This document shows, one piece after another, positions 1 to 12,556 of a stretch of DNA of 59,095 nt. The stretch spans positions 1 through 59,095 of the forward strand of contig FWWN02000598.1 of assembly GCA_900175165.2 (NCBI GenBank). Direction: 5' to 3'. Source of the DNA: Rhizomucor pusillus (lineage: Eukaryota > Mucoromycota > Mucoromycetes > Mucorales > Lichtheimiaceae). Made by a program: the position numbers and the translations under genes. Below the pieces are notes generated by a model, which was not told the DNA's origin, searched no databases, and saw only the letters and a list, made by a program, of their open reading frames with translations. The stretch's first letter is position 1, and every line of letters begins with the position of its first letter.

Positions 1-147
1 TACTGCGGATGGGGAGATGCACGGATTATGATTTACAGGGAACGGTCGTCATTACGCTGCTGGACTTGTTGTTGCACAAGCATTGTCAATGCTCGCAAAT
101 GTTTCAAATTAATCTATATCAAGCGGGTTAGCACTGCAGCAAACTCT

Positions 148-3100
148 TCAAATCCACAAATATATACTGACCCAAGCAGGCAAGTAAGTCTGCGGTTTGG
201 TATCCCGAGGAACAGGAATCTCAAACGGGTTGGTGGTGTCATCTATGGACACGGAATCAAGTAGCAGCACATCGCTCGTATCTCCACTGACAACGTGTGC
301 AGCTACCGCCTTCAAAATTTCTGGCTTGATGGGATTCTAAAAACGGCACGGTGAATATAACGTCTCAAGTTTACTGCAGTTTGAGAATACATACCTCGTA
401 ATCCGCCACCATGTAATTTGAGATCAGTTTCTGGATCTGGGTAGGAGACAGGATCCAGCAGACGTCGTAAATGTTTTCGATATCTTCGAGACTGGATTTC
501 TTGAACTGAAGTAACTTTGTGGTCTGCATTAGATGCTCAAGCTGCAATGTTCCCTCGGGAATATCGTGGCTCTTGCACCATTCTTCGATGCGTGTGATAT
601 TGTACTGGATTTGCATAGCTGGTGCAAAGGCACATAGTTAGTCGTCGTGATAAGTTATATTTTCTATCACTCTCCCACCCTACCTCGTTTCCACGAAGCA
701 AAGTTCTTTCGCATCAACAAGTCATTGAAGCCAGTGACGCCGACCATCTTGAGCAGCTCTGTAAGCACTTGCTGGACGACCGACGATTCAATGTAATAGC
801 TTCTCATGGTGCGTTCGATCTTGCTCAGGAAGCTCAAAAGATCATCCATACTGTAGCTCGGCTGAGAGGATCCAGTTAGGATCTTGTTGAGGAATCGTCC
901 CGAATCTGTGGTTATGAAACCCGGCAAAGATTGGCATTCGATAACTGCAGGAATAATCATCTTGTTCAGCCGTCTCTTGAGCTCTTTCATCCAAGCATGG
1001 AAAATGTTATCCTCGAGACATTGCATTTCAAACTTGACTGTAGCTGCAAGCTTTTCAAAATCGTGCCAGCCGGCTGCTCGTTGGCCGTTTGCGTTCTGGA
1101 ACATTTCCGTCTCAAGTTCATGCTCTGTTCGACAAATGATAGACAAGAGTTCGTGAACGTTCGAAAGCCAAAAAGCGCAGGGTACGAGAGCTTCATCTCC
1201 GGTGAAACTCAAGCATTGCTTCTGAATCGTATCCATGACCGTGAAAAGCAAACGCTCCGATTCTTTGATGTAGGCAAGTCGCCACATCTCGGTTACGCAC
1301 ATACCAATCATATGTGCAGGGAAGAATACTTCCTTTTGAGAAGGAGGATTTTGTCCACTAGGAAGAGGCATCTTCAATGCCTTGATCAGACCTTCCGTAA
1401 TTTCAGCCATCAATGTTTCGTCGTCCCGCAAAATATTGTGGATCTGCCAGTTAATGAAATATTAGCATTGGCATTCGATAGACTTGCATTATCTTATCCA
1501 TTACCTCTTCCTCTGGGTCTTCAATGACACTGCCAGGGATTATGCTACTGCTCTTGCTTCCATACAAAGCACTAGAATGTGCAATGGATGTCGGTCGTGG
1601 GTTCTTGTGGAGCATCTCGACTTGTTGGATAGCTTCAATGGGGCGGGATCGGAGGTTTGGTGCATCTGCACTGTTTCTTCGAGCCTTGCGGTTCACCAAC
1701 TTGCCGGTAGGCGAGCGAGCACGTTGAGTGCTACCTCCTTCCTTAAGATCCAAAGCTTTCGATGGGGAAGGTGATGCGTTCCGAGTGCCGTTGGGTGCTG
1801 GTGACAGCGACCGTACATTGTTGGATGAATCTTGACGGCGAGGTGCACGCATAGCCTGCGTCAGTTGCGCCTTGAGAGCAGCTATCTGGCTTCTCAATTC
1901 TCCAATTTCTGATTCGTCAACGGCACGTTCAGTAGCTTCAGCGAGTGACTTTTGTAGTCGCTCATTTTCTTGTTTAGAAGCGGCTAATTGCTCGTTAAGT
2001 GATGCAATATCCTTGTCTCGTGCCTTTAAATCTTCAAGCGACGTCTGGTACTTTTCGTACAGAGAATTCCGCTCAGCTTGAAGTTCGTCCCATTTCTCTC
2101 GGGGAACAGTTGGTTCTTGCAACTTATCCTCTAGACCTTTAGCCTTCTTCTCCATCTTTTCGTATTTCTCCATCCAAGTTCGGATCTGTGCTTCCAGTTG
2201 GACCGCTCGGTCTGCCATCGATTTCTTCTCACCCTTGAGGGTGGTAATGCTCTGCGTAAGCTCGACAACTTTGTTTTCTAGCTTGTATGAGACTTCCTTA
2301 AAGTGATTGACAGAGCGGGCTTCGGCGCGCAATGCCATCAACTGCTTGCGAGCAGTACGTCGACGGATGCAGGACTGCAAATGCACAATGAACTCTCGTT
2401 GTGCTCTGAATTGCTTTCTTGCAAACCTGTAATCAATAATTTAAACAAATGTAATTTCCTTCGATAGTTCTAACAGATACTTACCATCCACGGATGAGTC
2501 GCTGGATCTGAACTGCAGCGTGTTCTTCCCGAGCATGAGCCAATCTCTTGCGAGCAGCGCGAGCACGAACAGCAGCTTGAATCTGGACAACAAACTGGTG
2601 CTTGGCAATGTATGCCTTGCGAGCAGAGTATCTTCTCCATTCTGTCTGGATTTTTATGGCCGCCTTTTCTTCTCTGAGCTTCTGAAGTTGCGCCGCGGCC
2701 ATCTTTGCACGAGCAATGCATTGAAGCTTGATGGTCAATTCACGCATCTGGATGTATCTGTTGCGGTAAATGTATCGGCGCATATGCTTTTGAAGCAAGG
2801 TCGCGCATTCGTTAAATCTATCAGAACGCAATTTCTCCAAGTAGGCGAGCTGCAAATCCAAATTTTAGAGATATATTCATATGAAACTTATCAGTAATAG
2901 AAAGACTTTACCTGTCCAGCACGGAAAAAGATCTTGGTAGTACCGATTTGATACTTGTCCTGATCCTGGATGGATGCGTCTAAGATCATGGTGCACAATT
3001 GGCGTATATCGGTATCTGCGTTTCCACCGGCGTGCCAGTATTTGGAAGGTACTAATGCGTAATACCGGTCGGCAAATTCTTCAAACGTCCATCGAGACGG

Positions 3101-5754
3101 ATAACCGGCGCAGCTGATACGAATAGTCTCCAAAACACCGCAAGCACGGAGTTGGGACAACACCATGTTTGCTTCGAATTGCCATGCAACTTTGGCTTCA
3201 TTAGGTTTGATACAGCGAATGTAATGAACGTTGGTGCTGCCAATAGTATCCATCAATTGGATCAAGGAAAGCTACAATGTTCTAGAGTTAATCACCCAAA
3301 TGCATATTTCACATTATATCCGTAGAAATTACCTTGAAGATGGAACCCAATGTGGGCTTCTTTGCAATCATACTCATTCGCTTGCTCTTTTCAGGCTAGT
3401 TAAAGAGAAGGTCATTAATTGTACTGTACATTTTTGCATACATCGCCGAGCATCGAACTTACCGCTGGCACAGGGTTACTTGCAGCCGCCTTGTCCATGA
3501 CTTCCTGCAAAAAGTCGAACTCTGAATTTTGCAAGAGGGCTAAATGCTCATCAGGAACCGTATCCTTATTCTTATCAAGGAAACCCTCCGCTTCGTATTG
3601 TACGTCGTGTGCATAGTGAGCAACTGTGAATGCATTGTTGCCGAAACGAGGCTTCTTGAAGTAGTCCTTGTAAGCTGGTGTACCAAAATTGCTGTACAAC
3701 TTTTGACAGAAGCCTTGATCCGTGCCAGCGGGGAGACGAGATTCTTCATCGAGCAAGGACAAGATACCGAGTTTCGCTTCGATAAGTTCAATACATTTCT
3801 GATTGTCACTAAATTCGATAAATGTCCAGTTGATCTTTTCTCGTACATATTCCTCTTGTTCCAGTTTGAACACATGTTGATTAAACTGAAGACGTGTGTT
3901 GGTAAGTGATCAACTACTTGGACACAGTGAAAAGAAAGTTTACGAACCTGTTGCTGCAGCTTTTCGTTTGCATAGTTGATACAAAACTGTTCGAATGAGT
4001 TCTTCTTGAAATGCTCAAAACCGTAAATATCAAGAACACCGATGAAGGTCAAGATTTTGTCTTTATCTGGCGAAGACAAGCTGTCGTTAATGACACCCAC
4101 TAGCCAGTCGAAGAGGTTTGCATAGACATATTTCGCGACAGAGTCCTTGACAACGTGTGCCTGAGTGGGGTTCAAATTGGTAACGATCTTTTCGGAGCGG
4201 GTAACGATTTGCTTTCGAACGATCCACTTTCTAAAGTCGCTCGTATTGATGCCGAGAAGGCGCGTTGCTGTGATAAGCGCTTCATCTGTGTCTGACAGCA
4301 TCGCGTCTCCACGGCCGGTGATTTTGATGTTACCGATATGCAAGAGAGCTGCGAGCAAACGGAAGATCTTCCATTGCAGCTGGAGAGACAAACCGACGGT
4401 AGATAATGCTCGCTGAGTGACCTCAAACTCCTCTGCATCATTGACGCCAGGAATCGTGCCAGTTCCGCTCTGGTTGAGATAGTTGAAGCTGGTATAATCT
4501 CCAAGCTGGAACTCCTTCTTTTCAGATGTCGGAGCACCTGCACAGAGCTTTGCGTCTGTCAGAACCTTATTCTGCTTGTCACATGGAAACTCAGCCTCCA
4601 AAACTTGCCTGGTAAAAAATGTGGTAGTTTCGTTCGGTTTGCGGTTGATAAATAAGACGAGATCGTTCTAGTAAGTACGTGCGAATTTTGGCACCGATAA
4701 TGTTGGCTCCCTCGTCGAATTGAATTTCAATATATTTGCCAAAACGCGAACTGTTATCGTTGCGTGTCGTCTTTGCGTTTCCGAAGGCTTCCATAATGGG
4801 ATTGGTGGCTAAAAAATAGTTGTGTACACAGCGTTAGACTTTCAGGCACACGAGAAGATGCTCCTTTGCCTTTGGCAACTAACCAAGGATTTGCTCTTCG
4901 ACCTCCGTCATTCCTCCACCCGAGCGCTTTGTCTTTCCGGTTGAATCTTGATCATCTGCAGTGGCAAAGTATCTCATGATATACTTGGCACTGACGGTTT
5001 TACCGGCACCACTGTAAGGGCCCGCGTCAGCCCCAGTTTGTTATCTGAGCAGTAATTCGTACTTCCTTCTCTTACCTTTCTCCGGATACAACAATCGTCT
5101 GGTTCATTTGTTCTCGAATCATGCAGCGATATGCATCCTCTGCAATAGCAAACAAATGCGGCTCGAGCTCACCACGTCGTCGACCAGCATATTGCTGCAC
5201 AATATCTGCGTCGTACAGCGAGACTCGATCGAAAGGGTTCATTGCGATAAGCACGATACCAGAGTACGTGTATATGAGATGCTGCATGTAACGCGTACGG
5301 ATAGTGTTCAAAACTAACGTGCGTGTGCATCATGTGTTTGGATCAACGTGCATAAGCGAGTCGATAAAATCTTTTCCTTTTCATTTACCTGCAGGTTCGT
5401 TAAGATAGCTAAGATTTGTCAAATCATCGGTATACTCCATCTTGGGAGGATTTCTCAAGGGTGGAAGCGTTGATCCTTTGTTCTTTTCGATTTCTGCCAA
5501 AGTGCCTTCAAAGACATGTTCCTAAGCAGCAACGTTGCCCGGATACTCAGTATGTGTGAGCTTACTTGGATACGGTTACGAGTACTTACTTTGCCGTTAT
5601 TGTCATCTTCGAACACGATTCGCACTTTGCCATCGTCGGTGATGGAGTTAGAGATGCAGGTTGCAGAAACCCAGGCTTCGGCATCGTCGGGGAACCAGGC
5701 TCTCGTTCCCTTGGTGTATACCTCTACGGCCTGACGAGCGCTTTCCGTAGTCAT
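148..5754 (-). CDS. MYO2: Class V myosin heavy chain (actin-based cargo motor)
   Basis: Fourteen exons (5' to 3': 5754-5590, 5521-5389, 5313-5076, 5011-4884, 4808-4609, 4547-3948, 3885-3463, 3395-3333, 3271-2912, 2849-2485, 2426-1484, 1443-684, 618-395, 336-148) give 1596 aa, normal for fungal myosin V. Visible in order: N-terminal SH3-like segment (1-55), motor domain to about residue 770 with P-loop GESGAGKT (near 177), switch [10 protein letters not shown] (near 231) and switch II DIYGFE (near 461), about six IQ motifs (775-920), a coiled coil (about 930-1075), a Ser-rich linker, and the DIL/globular cargo-binding tail (about 1207-1590). It should carry vesicles, organelles and mRNA along actin cables. 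Intron 5 (4548-4608) is GC-AG: the GT alternatives break the frame, and the join restores the conserved HIFYQ-LCAG stretch. The intron at 1444-1483 is only 40 nt with a weak GTCTAT donor and is the least certain junction. Start chosen as the first ATG before the conserved N-terminus. Confidence 0.96.
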
Positions 5755-6001
5755 ATTCGCAATGTCGTGGCCGTTCTACTGCTTCCCGGAAAAAGGTAGA
5801 CGTCGCCGTACAAAGCAAAAGGGAGGAAAGTGAAACTTTCGGGTTACTGAATCTCAAAAAGTACGGAGTGTGAACTGAGGATGATCCCCACTTGTCCCTT
5901 ACAAGGTTTCACAAGGAAATTGTCTTAATTCTTTGCAACCTATAGGTCTTTTTTACTCTGATGGAATATATATATTCATTCATTAAACCTCGAGCTACAC
6001 T

Positions 6002-7786
6002 TTATGCATTGTTAACATTGCGGTAAAGCGATCGTAGATACTGGTCGCGTTCTTGCTGGGCTGGTGTTGCCTTGTAGTCAGCGTTGCTATGATCCATCCA
6101 GGGCATCACGCGACGCTTCGATTGCCGCCGTCCGACGTGGACTGTGTTGAAAAAGGAAGATTTGTCTGCTACATGTTCGCCACTTTGCTGTTCTAGCTGC
6201 TGCACGACCTTCTTTACGCTGCGGCCGTTCCATGTCTGGGGACCGGGTGGGGCCATCATTGCAAAATTGGTTCCATCCACTTCGATCTTCTCTTGAGCAA
6301 CAATGCTTGCTGCAACCGGCTTTTGCTGCTGCTCTCTAGGTTCCTCTGGTACTACAGTCCGGACGGTGGACGATGAAAAAGATACCGTCGGAGCCGGTGG
6401 TTGCACAAGTACCACGTCCTCTGAGCTTTTTCTGATTCCATGCGTGGAGTTCAAAGACTGGGCAAGAAGAAACTGATTCTGCTGTCGAGGATTGGAGCTG
6501 CTTGGAGGTGCAGCAGTCGAGGTGATGCTAGCCATCGATCCGCTTTCTTTCATATTAGCTTTCCACGTTGCCTGGAGCATCCTCCTGATAGTATCCACCT
6601 CGCCGCCTTTGGGACCCATTTGGTATTTCTCGCTAGCCATACTTTCGGTAGAGACGCCGTGTGTCTCAAAGAACGTTTCCATTTGCGGCGCGTCTTCTTC
6701 TTCCGTAAGCTTCGCGGGTTTGCGGGGAGGCGGCAGTGCAGTGGGGCTAGTATGGTTTGTTGTCGGTTGCTGTTGTTTATTGCCGTCAGGGAACCATTGG
6801 GAGACTTCCAGGGCGGTTGCTGGAGTTTTTGGCGTCTTCTCAAGTCCGTCGTTCACGAGACTGTCCCTGACAAGCCGTCGCACAGAGCCAGACGTGATAG
6901 TCATTGCATTGCGTTCGTTTGCGGCTTCCTTCTCCTGTTGAGAGAATAGTCTGTGCACGTCCTCTTCGTTAACGAGCATGGAACGCGTCTTTGATTTCCG
7001 CGAGGCACTGCGTATGACTCGCTGTGCAGCGTGCATTGCGTTTACAGGTGGTTCTTCTTGCTGGCGCTTCGGTTCTGGTGTGTCCTCTGCAAGGGATGCA
7101 GGAGGTTGATCCACACGAGATGATGTTACTGACGGGGACGAGCATGCGGATGCCTGTGCTGAGGATTTGCGGCGCACAGAAGGCGATCGAGGAGGTGTGC
7201 TGCTGCTTTGATCGAATAGTTGATCTAACGGAGCCGCCTTGGCAGACTTTTTGCGTCGCAGTGATCGACGCATCGTGCTCCGGATAGTTGCTGCTTTTTG
7301 TTGCATGTTTGCCGCAAAGCTAAGTCGATCATGATCTCCCCTATTTTCCATGCCGGCGTTCATGTATCTATCGAATAACTCCATGGCTTCATCCGAGCTA
7401 AGCTCCATCTTGTCAGAAAACAGCGATGTAGAAGGAGGAGGCAAAGGCAGCGCAATCTTCCAATCCTGCTGCTGCTTTGCCTCACGCTTTGGCTCCTCAC
7501 GTACAGGTTCCTCGTACACACTAGGATCTTTGTCGACTTTGACTTGGCTCTCGGGCGGTGTGGGTGGACCTGCTGCTGCACTCTTCTTTACAGTGTGTGT
7601 GCGGGCTTCGATGGGCTCGACCGTCGTTAACTTTGTCTCACCAGTATTTTCTATATCGACAGTCGGTGACCGCGATAGGCGCCGGCGCCGAACAAGCCAA
7701 AAGGTGAGCGCGGCCATCAAGACCAAGATGATGATAATCACGAGAACAAAAGCCCACACGGGGATACTATCAGAAGCTTGCACCAT
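6002..7786 (-). CDS. Unknown single-pass membrane protein with long disordered tail
   Basis: Single coding exon, 594 aa. I do not recognise a family. A hydrophobic segment at about residues 9-31 is followed at once by a basic stop-transfer cluster (RRRRLSRS). This suggests a type III or signal-anchored membrane protein with a very short outer N-terminus and about 560 cytoplasmic residues. The tail is Ser/Pro/Gln-rich and probably disordered, with islands that look constrained: an acidic-aromatic stretch (DEAMELFDRYMN) followed by basic RSTMRRSLRRKKS, and a C-terminal block with PWMDHSNADY and DQYLRSLYRNV. Such islands may be docking motifs. A 54-nt intron with good GTAAGT/CAG signals lies in the 5' leader just upstream. 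It could be distantly related to fungal cell-surface anchor or sensor proteins, but no extracellular domain is present. Confidence 0.75.
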   Translation of the reverse strand: MVQASDSIPVWAFVLVIIIILVLMAALTFWLVRRRRLSRSPTVDIENTGETKLTTVEPIEARTHTVKKSAAAGPPTPPESQVKVDKDPSVYEEPVREEPKREAKQQQDWKIALPLPPPSTSLFSDKMELSSDEAMELFDRYMNAGMENRGDHDRLSFAANMQQKAATIRSTMRRSLRRKKSAKAAPLDQLFDQSSSTPPRSPSVRRKSSAQASACSSPSVTSSRVDQPPASLAEDTPEPKRQQEEPPVNAMHAAQRVIRSASRKSKTRSMLVNEEDVHRLFSQQEKEAANERNAMTITSGSVRRLVRDSLVNDGLEKTPKTPATALEVSQWFPDGNKQQQPTTNHTSPTALPPPRKPAKLTEEEDAPQMETFFETHGVSTESMASEKYQMGPKGGEVDTIRRMLQATWKANMKESGSMASITSTAAPPSSSNPRQQNQFLLAQSLNSTHGIRKSSEDVVLVQPPAPTVSFSSSTVRTVVPEEPREQQQKPVAASIVAQEKIEVDGTNFAMMAPPGPQTWNGRSVKKVVQQLEQQSGEHVADKSSFFNTVHVGRRQSKRRVMPWMDHSNADYKATPAQQERDQYLRSLYRNVNNA

Positions 7787-8725
7787 TGCCAAGGTAGGGT
7801 TGTCCGTCTATCAACTGAAGGTATTAGTTGGTATTTACACTTTAGAACATGCGGCAAATTTTACTTACTTAGGGTATTAGAATCGGTGTGGAGTAAGTAG
7901 TACTATGTATATGTAGCAACAAAATAGAAGGAAAGTAATGTGCGCTGACGAGATGCAGCGAGAATACAAGAGCAAAGAAAGGATGAAGAAACCATTTCGA
8001 GCTCAAAGGTGTGAATAGAGTATTAAGGGGCGAGTCAGAAAAAAAAAGGAGGGAGTGGAGAAGACAAGGTGGTAGACAGCTTATACTCGAGACCATTTTC
8101 CTTTCAGTCTTAAAGTGTTCCATTTCTAGCATCAGCTCACGCTTGGATTAGGAGAGACACCAAATATAGGGCTGGAGAATTCATATTGCGAGAGCCAATG
8201 GACAACAGCTGGGTAAGGCGGAAGCTTGCAAGAAATATGAAAACGGTAGCACTTTCAATGTTCCCCTGCATCCGCTTTCGACTTTCAAAGTAAAGCGTGT
8301 ACAGTAAACATCGTTCCTACGGCTATATTTGTGGATTTTGCAAGGTTGCTGAGAGACTGTACTTCTAATTGGAACCATTGCTTGTTGCATTTATCCTTAT
8401 CACTGCAGCGGGCGTCAGCTATCTGCATTTGCCGCAACAATAAAGTTTATGTTAACACCAAAAGTATGTATGACCTTGGTTAAAGTCTATTAACCGCTAC
8501 AAGGAAAGAAAGTCTAGGTAGCAACTACTTGGTACTTGGTTTTTGGTCGTATAAAGTTCAGTGGATCAAGTCATCGCAGTAGTTTGGTGATTAAAAAAGA
8601 CTTGGCGGAACGATAATGCAATCTCCCAAGGGGGCGAAAGCCCGCATATACATATCTCATCTCCCCCCCCCTTTATTATGCTATGCGCAACGTGTTATGT
8701 TGCTGCTCTCTACTCTTGCTGAAGC
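7787..8725. other. Divergent intergenic region
   Basis: Spacer between two divergent membrane-protein genes. It holds the leader intron and pyrimidine-rich leader of the left gene, a short C-run near 8663-8671, and AT-rich sequence. No convincing coding or RNA gene is seen. Confidence 0.6.
7815..7868 (-). other. Predicted 5'-UTR intron
   Basis: Reading the minus strand, a GTAAGT donor, a CTAAT-type branch motif and a TTCAG acceptor delimit 54 nt that end 28 nt before the ATG of the membrane-protein gene. The upstream reading frame has no convincing coding content, so this is read as a leader intron. Confidence 0.5.
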
Positions 8726-9522
8726 ATGGAATTGGCAACCTTTCCGGTGGTCAATAGTCGATGGAAGCCCACAGTCCTCGTACATTGTAAACATGAAGCG
8801 TATGATCGACTAGCGAATCTCGTGAGTTAGCAGGATCTTTACTCTTTCTCAAACGCGAATGAACTTATTCCGAAAAGCTCCCCAAACAGGTTTTCGACGT
8901 TCGCCTGTCCGCTATTCGAAGGCTCATTTTAAAAGAGCACCCGCAAGTGTGGGTTGATACTCACCTTTTCGTTCTTGCGATATTTCTCGTTATCGCAGCA
9001 GCGGGTTTTGCCATTATTGCACGAGCGCTCCAGCTTGCAATGTGGCCGCTCTTAATTCTCCTGCTACCTGCTTTTATTGCGTATTGGACAACTCGGAGAA
9101 GAGGTCTTCATTATATAAAGTTGACCAAGGTATAGATTTTTTCATGCATAGATAGGAAGCGTGTGTCCCTCTTGAGGTCAATAACTTGTGCGTGACAGTT
9201 CCATGAATCTCTCCAGACTTGTCTCAAAGACCTGACAATCTTGGACTCGCCTCGACAACTTAAATGGTCGTACCGTCGACTTCGCGATTCCGATACCATC
9301 GAAAGTTTACACCTGCAGATACCCATCCAAAAGCAGCGAATTGCGCTGGTTATCCAGGTCCACCATATGCGCCAAGAACGACGCAGCACCAGCGATCTTT
9401 TGCCGTCCTACAACGATGCATCCCAAGATATTATCCTTGACATGGGGCCGGCCATTCAGTCGTTCATGCCGACACCGCCAGCGCCTTCCTATTCAACGAC
9501 TGATCCGCCGCCTTATCATTGA
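8726..9522 (+). CDS. Small two-pass membrane protein with C-terminal PY motif
   Basis: Three exons (8726-8821, 8890-9129, 9199-9522) give 219 aa. No family is recognised. Residues 50-95 form two adjacent hydrophobic segments, split by a short RAL turn and closed by TTRRR, so both ends are likely cytosolic. The C-terminal tail is Pro/Ser-rich with LPSY and a terminal PPPYH. PPxY and LPxY are the WW-domain docking motifs used by membrane adaptors of the Nedd4/Rsp5 ubiquitin ligase (Bsd2, Tre1, Ear1 and Ssh4 in yeast). An Rsp5-adaptor role is an inference from this layout only. The start is the ATG from which all three exons stay in frame. The two introns have GTGAGT/CAG and GTATAG/CAG borders. 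Confidence 0.7.
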
Positions 9523-10270
9523 TATCATGTCTGTATCATATACCATTCTGCTTTACTGTGTTTCCGTTTTTGTATAGATATGTAACCTAAAGCCTGAAAA
9601 TGCGTAAAGTTGACCTGCAGAACATTTTATGATTTTATGGGCGTGGAACATGAGAGATAAAGGAAACTGCTGGGTATCAGCTGATCTAGAGCATATATTG
9701 TCCCAGTATCAGCAAAAATGTGGACGAGAATCATTGTACAGTTTACCCGAATATTTTAATGGCTATGTATTTCCAAACAAGGAGTAAATTCGATCAAGGG
9801 ATAAATGTATACAATGAGCGAGTTATTGACTGTTGCTATGCAATCTATGTAAAACGTAATATCATCATACATTTGGTTTACTGCTCTCTTCGGAGAGCAA
9901 GCGATTTGTCTATTACGCACATTTTAACCATGAAATGCATGCGTGTATCATAACTCTCCTTGCATATGCTTTTTTGTTATGCATAAGTTTAGAGTCGCTC
10001 TAAAGTCTCCAAAGGTGAACGCGCCTACTTTCAGGGTATTTTTCGTGACAACAATTTTGGACCAAGTAAACAAGTACATAAAACGATACTTAGTGTACAT
10101 GTCGGCAAGTAGATACAGACGGCAGGACTCCAGACAGGCCTTTAAGTATGCTAACGCACGCACGCTGCTTTGCATACGAGAACAACAAAAAGCGTTGCGG
10201 AAGAAATAAAAATGACATTTCCAGGCGATAAATCTTTTCCACTACTGTTCATTTTTCGTTCACAGCGCGC
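9523..10270. other. Intergenic region, no gene seen
   Basis: AT-rich spacer between two co-oriented genes. It holds only short shadow frames with no splice signals or codon pattern suggesting a gene. The distal part presumably contains the demethylase promoter. Confidence 0.6.
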
Positions 10271-12556
10271 ATGGACACGGAACGAGAGGAACTAGAACAC
10301 TGCCCTCTTTGTGCTCACGACACGGACACCTCTGACGACGATTATACAGATTGGATACAATGCGAGAACTGTTCAACGTGGTTTCATTTGCGATGCCTTG
10401 GAATGTCCAAGAGCCAGTGTGATCGTATCGAGCAGTACCACTGTGAATCCTGCACAAAGGTGCACGGACCATCGACTTGTGCGTATATTCGCGTCGACGT
10501 TGCCTGGATAACTGTCTAACACAACGCAACGTTGCAGATAAACCGGAACGACGAAAGTCAACCAGGGAACGTACACAGTTAAACTACGCTGACCTGAATG
10601 AAGGCAACACGGCTGATCAGCAGATCTGGGCAAAGCTTCTCGCCACCAAGACTTTTGCCAAAGAGCACTTTCCACGTTACCCTGGAAACAAAATAACCCG
10701 CGAATTCCTTGACAAAACAGGCCTCAAGGAGCCTTTCATTGTTGAAAATCCGGAAGGATTAGATATGAAAATGCCGCCGGCAAGCACGACTGTCCGCGAC
10801 GTGGCAGATTCGGTTGGACGCGATTATCCGGTGGATGTTATAGGTAAATACACATCGCTGCTCAAGGCATGCATAAGTATGTTGAATGTAAACCATAGAT
10901 GTGGCAACACAATCAGAACAGCAAGGATGGACAATGGGCCGATGGGCCGATTATTATCATAGCCCTAGACGAGATCGGATAAGGAATGTTATCAGTCTCG
11001 AGATCACCGGGACAGAGTTCGCTGAAAATATCGAAAGACCAAGGATAGTCAGGTTCGACATTTAGTTTATATGTATTTCATTGTTTGCAAATAACGCTTA
11101 ACGGAACGCTGCGATTACTGACAGAGAACTCGATTGGATTGATCACATGTGGCCGAAAGATATTAAACCGGAAGAATACCCAAAAGTGCAACTCTACTGT
11201 CTGATGGGCACAAAAGATTCATACACAGACTTGTAAGTAGATATCCGAACATACCATGTAGCTAGGTTACTCATTAGCTCTCATCAGTCACATTGATTTT
11301 GGAGGAAGTTCTGTAAGAAAACGGGTCTACAAATTTTCGAACAATGCCAACTGGTCTAAACGTGCGTGTGCTTAGGTATTTTACCATATCGTTAGCGGGT
11401 CCAAAGTATTTTACTTTATCGAACCGACCGATGTGAACCTGAAAAAGTATCAAAAGTGGAGCTCGTCTTCAGAGCAGAGCACAACGTTCTTTGGCGACGA
11501 AGTCAAAGCCTGCTACGCTGTGTATATCAAAGCAGGAAACACAATGTATGTGAGCATGCAGGTCTCAAGTTCAGAGATAAAACCGAAAGCTGATATTACA
11601 CATGTGAACAGGATCATTCCTAGTGGTTGGATACACGCAGTTTACACCCCAGAAGATGCATTGGTCATTGGCGGCAATTTCTTACACGGTTACAATATCA
11701 AAATGCAACTTAAAATATATGAAATAGAGCAAATTACTCAAGTACCACTCAAGTTTCAATTTCCATACTTTCTTCGTATGAACTTGTATGCGGCAATGCG
11801 ATACAAGGAATTATTGGAGCAAGGTGCAATCAAATATCCACGATATTTCTGCTTTGATCATTTACACGATATCTTTGCATACATTTATTTTCGTTAGGCG
11901 CTCCAATGTCGCGTTTTGAGTTGGAAAGCATCCTATCTCTTTCCAAATGGTTCTTGAATACACTGCAGGCAGAACCGAAGAAGCGTGAGAAAGGCTCTCA
12001 AGAGTTCAGTGTCAAATTAGGCAAGACAGATATACCGCCTGGACTTAAAAATACGGAGAAATTCATGCGCGGCTTGATCAAGCTGGTGGAACCAAAAGTC
12101 AAAGAATTCAAGCAAGAAGCAAAGGCGATCAAACGGAGTAGCGAAGAAGAATCATCGCCAGCGCCCGATCAAATCAAGAGAATAAGAGTCATGGCCCAGA
12201 AACCCGAAAAGTCTGCGAAGAAACCGCCCAAGAATGGTGACGAAGGTGATGACGAGGCCGAGTTTCTGCAAGGGAAAGCCTACGACGAAGCCATCTTGGG
12301 CGACTTGGAAGAGGAGGATAAAAATGATGTGACATTTTATACTGGCGGAACAAAGAATGATAATGATGATTATGCCTGGGACGGTAACAACGATGACTTT
12401 GACGAGAAAGAAGGAGATACATATGCAAAAAGGAGAAAACCATCATCAAAATCAACGACGTCGACATCTAAAACGCGACAACAGCCAAAGAAGCAGTCTA
12501 CCACCGTAAAGGAGAGGTTGTTAGCAAGGATTGAGAAACCCCCTAAGCGGCGCTGA
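10271..12556 (+). CDS. JHD1: PHD-JmjC histone lysine demethylase (KDM2/KDM7 type)
   Basis: Eight exons (10271-10478, 10538-10843, 10899-11052, 11125-11232, 11288-11312, 11376-11545, 11612-11823, 11898-12556) encode 613 aa. An N-terminal PHD finger (about 10-62, C4HC3) would read methylated H3. The JmjC domain (about 170-400) has the Fe(II) ligands H260 and D262 (FHIDFGG) and H332 (GWIHAVYTP), and K277 for 2-oxoglutarate (YHIVSGSK). The spacing (17 and 72 residues) matches PHF8, so catalytic competence is expected: removal of H3 mono/dimethyl-lysine. The tail (450-613) is Lys/Glu-rich and disordered, with nuclear-localisation-like KRRK clusters. Exon 5 is a 25-nt microexon carrying the HxD motif. 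The last 14 nt overlap the 3' end of the convergent La-related gene. Confidence 0.93.

Noticed and set aside
7869..8132. Leu/Ser/Pro-rich minus-strand frame upstream of the membrane-protein gene
   Set aside because: A pyrimidine-rich leader explains the composition. The frame ends at the donor of the predicted leader intron.
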